Source of the DNA: 14-2 sp963628035
GTDB taxonomy: Bacteria; Bacillota; Clostridia; Lachnospirales; Lachnospiraceae
Assembly: GCA_963628035.1 (NCBI GenBank)
Contig: CAVGED010000096.1
Location: 9,547 to 73,546 of the forward strand
Direction of reading: 5' to 3'
DNA: 64,000 bases
Part shown: positions 60,208 to 64,000 of the stretch, piece after piece
How the letters are laid out: each line of letters opens with the position of its first letter
Position numbering within the stretch: the stretch's first letter is position 1
Position numbers and translations under genes: made by a program
Notes under the pieces: generated by a model
Databases searched by the model: none
Told to the model about the DNA's origin: nothing
What the model saw: the letters and a program-made list of their open reading frames with translations, nothing else

Positions 60208-61137
60208 ATGAAACGAAAAATACTATGGATGATTCTACTCACAACAGCCCTTCTGATGGCTGGCTGCGGCAGGAAAGATACAAACACGCCATCCCGGCCG
60301 GACAATACCAAGCAGAATGGTTCTGCAAATACCGATAGCAACACAGACGGCAATAAGACGCCGGACAACAATACAGAAGTTGGGGAGGCGCTTGATCCTG
60401 ATGATTTTGCAGATATGACGAAAGCCGTCGACTCACTGATACTGAATGTCTGCGAAAATAACCGCACCTACGACAGTACGGACGCTGATTTCTTCTGGTC
60501 CTCCATCTATTACGGAGTCGTAAACTACACGGACGAGGTACACCTGGCCGAATTGGTGGATGGTGAGATCCGGGTACCACGAATGGCCGTACAGGAATTC
60601 GCTACCGGTCTGTTTGCTGACTACTCAGATCTCCCTGAGCTTCCCGCCTCTCTCTCCACGATCCGCTATGATGAGGGATGGGATGCCTACATCTTCACCC
60701 CCAGTGACCGTGGCATGTACTATACCAGGCTTATCAGCGCCAGCCGGCAAAAAAGCGGCGACATTCGCCTGGCCGCTGTCCTCTGCGACGCAGAAACGGA
60801 CGAGCCTTTCGTCTGCTTCGTATTCACACTGGTACCAAATGCCTATGCAGACGCGATTACAGAGTCCATATTCCGGTACAGCATCTCTGATATGAAAGCC
60901 TCCGATGCGGTCAACTGCGAAGGTAACCTTCCCACCCTCATTGGCAGCTATCAGGACTTCCTGGATCAAAATACCGTAGAATTTAAAATAGACGGCAACC
61001 TGATCACCTTCCAGGTATACGATCAGGATATCATCACACTCCTCTCCGAGATGAAAGTCGGAGACGAAGTGACACTGGCCGTGTCCATCAACGATAACAC
61101 AGAAAACAGAACTATCAAAAGTCTCATCATGAAATAA
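60208..61137 (+). CDS. Unrecognised lipoprotein
   Basis: A 309-residue secreted lipoprotein. The signal peptide MKRKILWMILLTTALLMAGCG ends in a lipobox (LMAGC), so Cys20 should be lipidated by Lgt. A low-complexity N/T/D/K linker (residues 22-60) follows, then a folded domain with no family I can name, containing aromatic-rich strands (DADFFWSSIYYGVVNY) and a C-terminal part ending NTENRTIKSLIMK. The ribosome site is GGAGG. The DNA just upstream has TATACT at 60170-60175 but no good -35. It stands alone between mgtE and the cdaR-like gene. Confidence 0.8.
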   Translation: MKRKILWMILLTTALLMAGCGRKDTNTPSRPDNTKQNGSANTDSNTDGNKTPDNNTEVGEALDPDDFADMTKAVDSLILNVCENNRTYDSTDADFFWSSIYYGVVNYTDEVHLAELVDGEIRVPRMAVQEFATGLFADYSDLPELPASLSTIRYDEGWDAYIFTPSDRGMYYTRLISASRQKSGDIRLAAVLCDAETDEPFVCFVFTLVPNAYADAITESIFRYSISDMKASDAVNCEGNLPTLIGSYQDFLDQNTVEFKIDGNLITFQVYDQDIITLLSEMKVGDEVTLAVSINDNTENRTIKSLIMK

Positions 61138-61182
61138 GCCCATCTGAGCCAGAAACCTGCGCCGCCGGGCGTACCACCACAA

Positions 61183-61214
61183 ATCCCCCTTCTGCCTGAC
61201 GGCAGAAGGGGGAT
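61183..61214. terminator. Hairpin between the lipoprotein and cdaR-like genes
   Basis: ATCCCCCTTCTGCC and GGCAGAAGGGGGAT form a perfect 14-bp stem with a TGAC loop between two convergent genes. The T-runs on both sides are short (CCTTTC, TTTG), but the stem is very stable. Confidence 0.7.
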
Positions 61215-61258
61215 CCTTTCAAGAATCTCCTGTTTATCATTCACAATCCGCACTTACC

Positions 61259-62359
61259 CTACTCTTCCCGCTCGCTCTCTTCCTTCGCCTTCTGCGCCTC
61301 CATATGCGCCATCACCATCAATGCGATCTTGAAGAGCATCGCGTCCTCAAAGGCACGGATGTCCAGTCCGATCACCTTCTCGATCCGTTCCAGACGATAC
61401 ACCAGCGTATTCCGGTGTACATACAGCTGCCGCGCGGTCTCTGAGACATTGAGGTTGTTCTCGAAGAACCGCTGGATCGTCACTGTCGTCTCCTCATCAA
61501 AGATATCCGGCACCGTATCGCCGAACACCTCCTTGATGAACATCTCACACATGCTGATGGGAAGCTGATAGATCAGTCGTCCGATTCCCAGCCGCGCATA
61601 AGACAGCGTCTTCTGTTCCACATAGAAGATACTGCCAACCTCCAGGGCCATTCTTGCCTCCTGATAGGAACGGCTGATATCCTGCAGCAGCTCCACCCGG
61701 TTTCCATATCCCACACGAGCCGGAATCATAGCCTCTGTCTGCAGATTATCCACGATCATGGCCGCAAAGCTGTCCAGATCCTCATCCTTACCCATGTCCC
61801 GGACATCCTTGATCAGTATAATGTTCTTCTCATCCACCTCTGTGACAAAATCGCGGTTCTGGATGGCGAAAAGATTCTTCACCGTCTCCATGACAATGCC
61901 ATCCTTCTTCCCGGCCACATCGATGATAAACACCACACGCTCCGCCTGTTCCACATGCAGCTTCTTCGCCCGGTTGTACATATCTACCACAAGCATATTC
62001 CCCAGAACCACATTCTGCATGAAATTGTTGCGGTCAAACTGATCCCTGTAGGCCTGGATCAGATTGCGGATCTGGCACACAGCCAGCTTACCGATGACAT
62101 ACGTCTCCTCCCCCATGGCCTTGGCCAGCAGAACGTATTCCAACTGGCTGTCCACCGTCACCTTGAAGAAATGATAGTGACTGATGGTCTGACTCTCCGC
62201 CATGGAATTGGCAAACTGCACCACTGCCGCACTCAGGTCATCCTCCAGCTCAAAAGTGGATACGATGGCCTTTCCTTTATCATTATAGAGCGCCAGGTCA
62301 ATCCTGGCCACCTCCTTGATCTCTGCCAAAGTTATCTGTAATTTATGATTCGAAAGCAA
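61259..62359 (-). CDS. CdaR/PucR-type transcriptional regulator
   Basis: A 366-residue regulator. The N-terminal part (about 1-130) resembles a sugar-diacid recognition domain, the middle a GGDEF-like fold, and the C-terminus is a PucR helix-turn-helix (NNLNVSETARQLYVHRNTLVYRLERIEKVIGLDIR). CdaR-type proteins control use of sugar diacids such as glucarate or glycerate; the ligand here is not known. The start is TTG at 62359, with AGGAGG seven bases before it; an upstream in-frame ATG at 62479 lies beyond the promoter and is not used. The promoter at 62448-62476 and a leader motif match those of yqhQ. Confidence 0.82.
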   Translation of the reverse strand: MLSNHKLQITLAEIKEVARIDLALYNDKGKAIVSTFELEDDLSAAVVQFANSMAESQTISHYHFFKVTVDSQLEYVLLAKAMGEETYVIGKLAVCQIRNLIQAYRDQFDRNNFMQNVVLGNMLVVDMYNRAKKLHVEQAERVVFIIDVAGKKDGIVMETVKNLFAIQNRDFVTEVDEKNIILIKDVRDMGKDEDLDSFAAMIVDNLQTEAMIPARVGYGNRVELLQDISRSYQEARMALEVGSIFYVEQKTLSYARLGIGRLIYQLPISMCEMFIKEVFGDTVPDIFDEETTVTIQRFFENNLNVSETARQLYVHRNTLVYRLERIEKVIGLDIRAFEDAMLFKIALMVMAHMEAQKAKEESEREE

Positions 62360-62391
62360 ATCCTCTTCCTCCTGTCCGTTCCTGTTTGTAC

Positions 62392-62407
62392 GCTTGTGTG
62401 TGCAAGC
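62392..62407. promoter_or_regulatory. Palindrome in the cdaR-like leader
   Basis: GCTTG-TGTGTG-CAAGC, 5-bp arms with a 6-base centre, between the promoter and the TTG start. It recalls the GCTT...AAGC palindrome at the same relative place in the yqhQ leader. Confidence 0.35.
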
Positions 62408-62427
62408 ACCCGCCGCGTCCCTCCATG

Positions 62428-62449
62428 GAGACTGGGCTTTTATAGTAAT
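62428..62449 (-). promoter_or_regulatory. Initial-transcript motif shared with the yqhQ leader
   Basis: The 22-bp segment containing ATAAAAGCCCAGTCTC differs at one position from 5898-5919. In both places it directly follows the -10 region and covers the probable transcription start. Confidence 0.6.
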
Positions 62450-62476
62450 CTTATCACAGGAAAAATATCGCGTCAA
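62448..62476 (-). promoter_or_regulatory. Sigma-A promoter of the cdaR-like gene
   Basis: Minus strand TTGACG (62471-62476), 17-bp spacer, TAAGAT (62448-62453). Confidence 0.72.
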
Positions 62477-62497
62477 CAAAAAAGAATCCCGTAATCT

Positions 62498-62527
62498 GAA
62501 AGGGCTGCCGCAAGTCTGCAGCAGCCC
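62498..62527 (-). terminator. Hairpin terminator after the sugar ATPase gene
   Basis: Minus strand GGGCTGC (62527-62521) pairs with GCAGCCC (62508-62502) and is followed by TTTC; a longer T-run occurs about 15 bases on. It ends 27 bp after the stop codon. Confidence 0.6.
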
Positions 62528-62553
62528 AATCTATACTTCGATCACAGTCATGA

Positions 62554-63666
62554 TCAATGTGTGATGGTAAGTTCTGTCTCCTTATCAAATACATGGATCT
62601 TCTCAATATCCAAAGCCAGTCTCACAGTATCACCCATACGTGCGGTAGTTCTGGGATCTACCTTTGCGGTCATGTTGGAACCGCAGAGATCGAAGTACAG
62701 CAGCACTTCGGAACCAAGTAACTCGTAGCCGCTAACTTCAACTGTGATAACATCCTGCGGATGTGTCTCGATGTTGATCTGAGAATCATCCAGATCCTCC
62801 GGACGGATACCAAAGGTAACAGTCTTTCCGGCATAGCCGCCTTCCTTCAGAGCATGTGCCTTAGCAGGCGGAAGAACGATATTGTAATCGCCGAACTTCA
62901 GGGAAACCTTATCGCCGTCTACCACGCACTCTGCGTCTACGAAGTTCATCTGCGGGGATCCGATGAAGCCTGCTACGAACAGATTGTCCGGTGCATTGTA
63001 CAGGTTCTGCGGAGAATCTACCTGCTGGATCACGCCGTCCTTCAGAACAACGATTCTGGTACCAAGCGTCATAGCCTCAGTCTGGTCATGTGTAACGTAG
63101 ATGATAGTAGCGCCCAGTCTCTTATGAAGCGCTGCAATCTCAGCACGCATCTGCACACGCAGCTTCGCATCCAGGTTGGACAGCGGCTCATCCATCAGGA
63201 ATACCTTCGGCTCACGCACGATAGCACGTCCCATAGCCACACGCTGTCTCTGACCACCGGACAGAGCCTTGGGCTTACGATCCAGGAGCTTCTCCAGGTC
63301 AAGAATTCTTGCTGCCTCTTCCACCTTCTGCTTGATCTCAGCCTTCGGAACCTTCCTCAGCTTCAGACCAAATGCCATGTTATCAAACACGGTCATATGA
63401 GGATACAGTGCGTAGTTCTGGAATACCATTGCGATATCTCTGTCCTTGGGCTCCACATCGTTGACCAGCTTGCCGTCGATGTACAGTTCGCCGTCGGAAA
63501 TCTCTTCCAGACCAGCGATCATACGAAGCGTGGTGGACTTACCACATCCGGAAGGTCCTACGAAGATGATAAACTCCTTATCTTCTACTTCCAGGTTGAA
63601 ATCCTTAACAGCCTCAAAACCGTTCGGATATTTCTTGCAAATGCCTTTCATTGATAAACTTGCCAT
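62554..63666 (-). CDS. Sugar ABC transporter ATPase, MsmK/UgpC/MalK type
   Basis: A 370-residue ATPase that powers carbohydrate importers. Walker A GPSGCGKST, Q-loop VFQNYALYPHMTV, signature LSGGQRQRV, Walker B VFLMDEPLSNLDAK and the H-loop YVTHDQTEAM are all present, followed by a C-terminal OB-type regulatory domain (about 240-370). No permease or binding protein is adjacent, which is typical of a shared ATPase serving many sugar importers. The start at 63666 has AAGGAGG upstream. A LacI-type palindrome about 90 bp upstream suggests sugar-dependent control. Confidence 0.92.
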   Translation of the reverse strand: MASLSMKGICKKYPNGFEAVKDFNLEVEDKEFIIFVGPSGCGKSTTLRMIAGLEEISDGELYIDGKLVNDVEPKDRDIAMVFQNYALYPHMTVFDNMAFGLKLRKVPKAEIKQKVEEAARILDLEKLLDRKPKALSGGQRQRVAMGRAIVREPKVFLMDEPLSNLDAKLRVQMRAEIAALHKRLGATIIYVTHDQTEAMTLGTRIVVLKDGVIQQVDSPQNLYNAPDNLFVAGFIGSPQMNFVDAECVVDGDKVSLKFGDYNIVLPPAKAHALKEGGYAGKTVTFGIRPEDLDDSQINIETHPQDVITVEVSGYELLGSEVLLYFDLCGSNMTAKVDPRTTARMGDTVRLALDIEKIHVFDKETELTITH

Positions 63667-63752
63667 TTTGAAACCTCCTTGATTACTTTCATATTTCTTT
63701 CTATACTTTAACAAATTACGCGAATTATTGCCACCTTGAAACTCCACAAAAA

Positions 63753-63767
63753 AAGAAACGGTTTCTT
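63753..63767. promoter_or_regulatory. LacI-type operator upstream of the sugar ATPase gene
   Basis: AAGAAAC-G-GTTTCTT, 7-bp arms around one base. Its AAACGGTT core equals that of the fucose operators, but the flanks differ and it does not fit the CcpA cre spacing exactly. Confidence 0.55.
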
Positions 63768-63836
63768 GTCATTTTACCTAAGATACACAGTCCTTTTCTT
63801 TGTTTTTGTTATTTCGACGAAAAATGTTGTCGGTTT

Positions 63837-64000
63837 TTATGCAGATTGACGATGAATGAGCAGCTCCTCACAAAACGCAAGATTGATCAGCTTCTCCCGC
63901 AGATCCTGCAACGTATAAAAATAGTGGTTGCTGGACTCAAAGCCCCCACACTTTTGCAGTTACATTTCAACTGATATAGCTTGAACTCCCGATAATTACA
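63837..64000 (-). CDS. 3' end of an unidentified gene (cut by window edge)
   Basis: The minus strand from the window edge to a TAA at 63837 is open for 54 codons. The tail contains KLYQLKCNCKSVGGFESSN and ends LLIHRQSA, with three cysteines in the first part. Codon use looks like that of real genes, but the fragment is too short for family assignment. It vaguely recalls the tail of an integrase/transposase; that is only a guess. The 3' untranslated part down to 63768 is AT-rich without a clear terminator. Confidence 0.5.

Overview
The window reads as chromosomal core DNA of an anaerobic, Gram-positive member of the Clostridia, most likely a Lachnospiraceae gut bacterium. The signs are strong AGGAGG ribosome sites, several TTG/GTG starts, the rho-rpmE-yqhQ-prmC-prfA block, DUF4364 and PFL/ACT proteins, a nucleotide-regulated CBS pyrophosphatase, fucose isomerase and a MsmK/UgpC-type shared sugar ATPase. 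Genus cannot be resolved from the sequence alone. Nearly all genes lie on the minus strand. No tRNA, rRNA, CRISPR array or complete mobile element was seen.

Layout, left to right. 1-8.3 kb: oligoendopeptidase F (cut by the edge), a YdcF-like membrane protein, lgt, prfA, prmC, yqhQ, rpmE and rho, all read right to left, with a structured leader and promoter before rpmE. 8.4-10.2 kb: malic enzyme and a DUF4364 protein on the plus strand. 10.2-27.6 kb: HAD phosphatase, purA, LysR regulator, calcium P-type ATPase, DegV, flavin reductase, CBS-domain pyrophosphatase, ung, an isolated hisH-hisF pair, an ACT/PFL pair, a YycJ-like hydrolase, coaE and polA. 27.7-32.5 kb: an unusual pair, a 1287-residue six-cupredoxin multicopper oxidase and a DUF2935 (CotB-like) protein. 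32.6-36.5 kb: quinone oxidoreductase, EamA exporter and Gfo/Idh oxidoreductase, divergent from an AraC regulator. 36.5-44.9 kb: one folate-to-methionine operon (folC, folE, folP, folBK fusion, BHMT-MTHFR fusion, metH). 45-47.2 kb: an LTA-synthase-like sulfatase behind possible PhoP boxes. 47.3-51.6 kb: topoisomerase IV genes parE-parC. 51.7-55.5 kb: fucose isomerase and mutarotase with a LacI regulator, two matching operators and a structured 192-bp element. 55.5-56.1 kb: a toxin-antitoxin pair. 56.2-64 kb: LD-carboxypeptidase, M20 amidohydrolase, MgtE, a lipoprotein, a CdaR/PucR regulator, a MsmK/UgpC-like ATPase, and the tail of an unidentified gene.

The most unusual content is the multicopper oxidase/DUF2935 pair. 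The oxidase has three double-cupredoxin repeats. Its copper motifs are shuffled: the type 1 site and HxxHxH lie in repeat 1, and the two HxH motifs lie in repeat 2. It has no signal peptide. Its partner belongs to a family linked to clostridial spore coats, so a spore-surface metal oxidase (MnxG-like) is a reasonable hypothesis. A near-perfect hairpin ties up the ribosome site of the first gene, and its loop carries a sporulation-type -10 sequence.

Other regulatory signals visible in the DNA: tandem TTCACA boxes before the sulfatase gene, a perfect palindrome inside the parE promoter, duplicated fucose operators 122 bp apart, a leader motif shared by yqhQ and the cdaR-like gene, and a 36-bp tandem repeat at the end of coaE.
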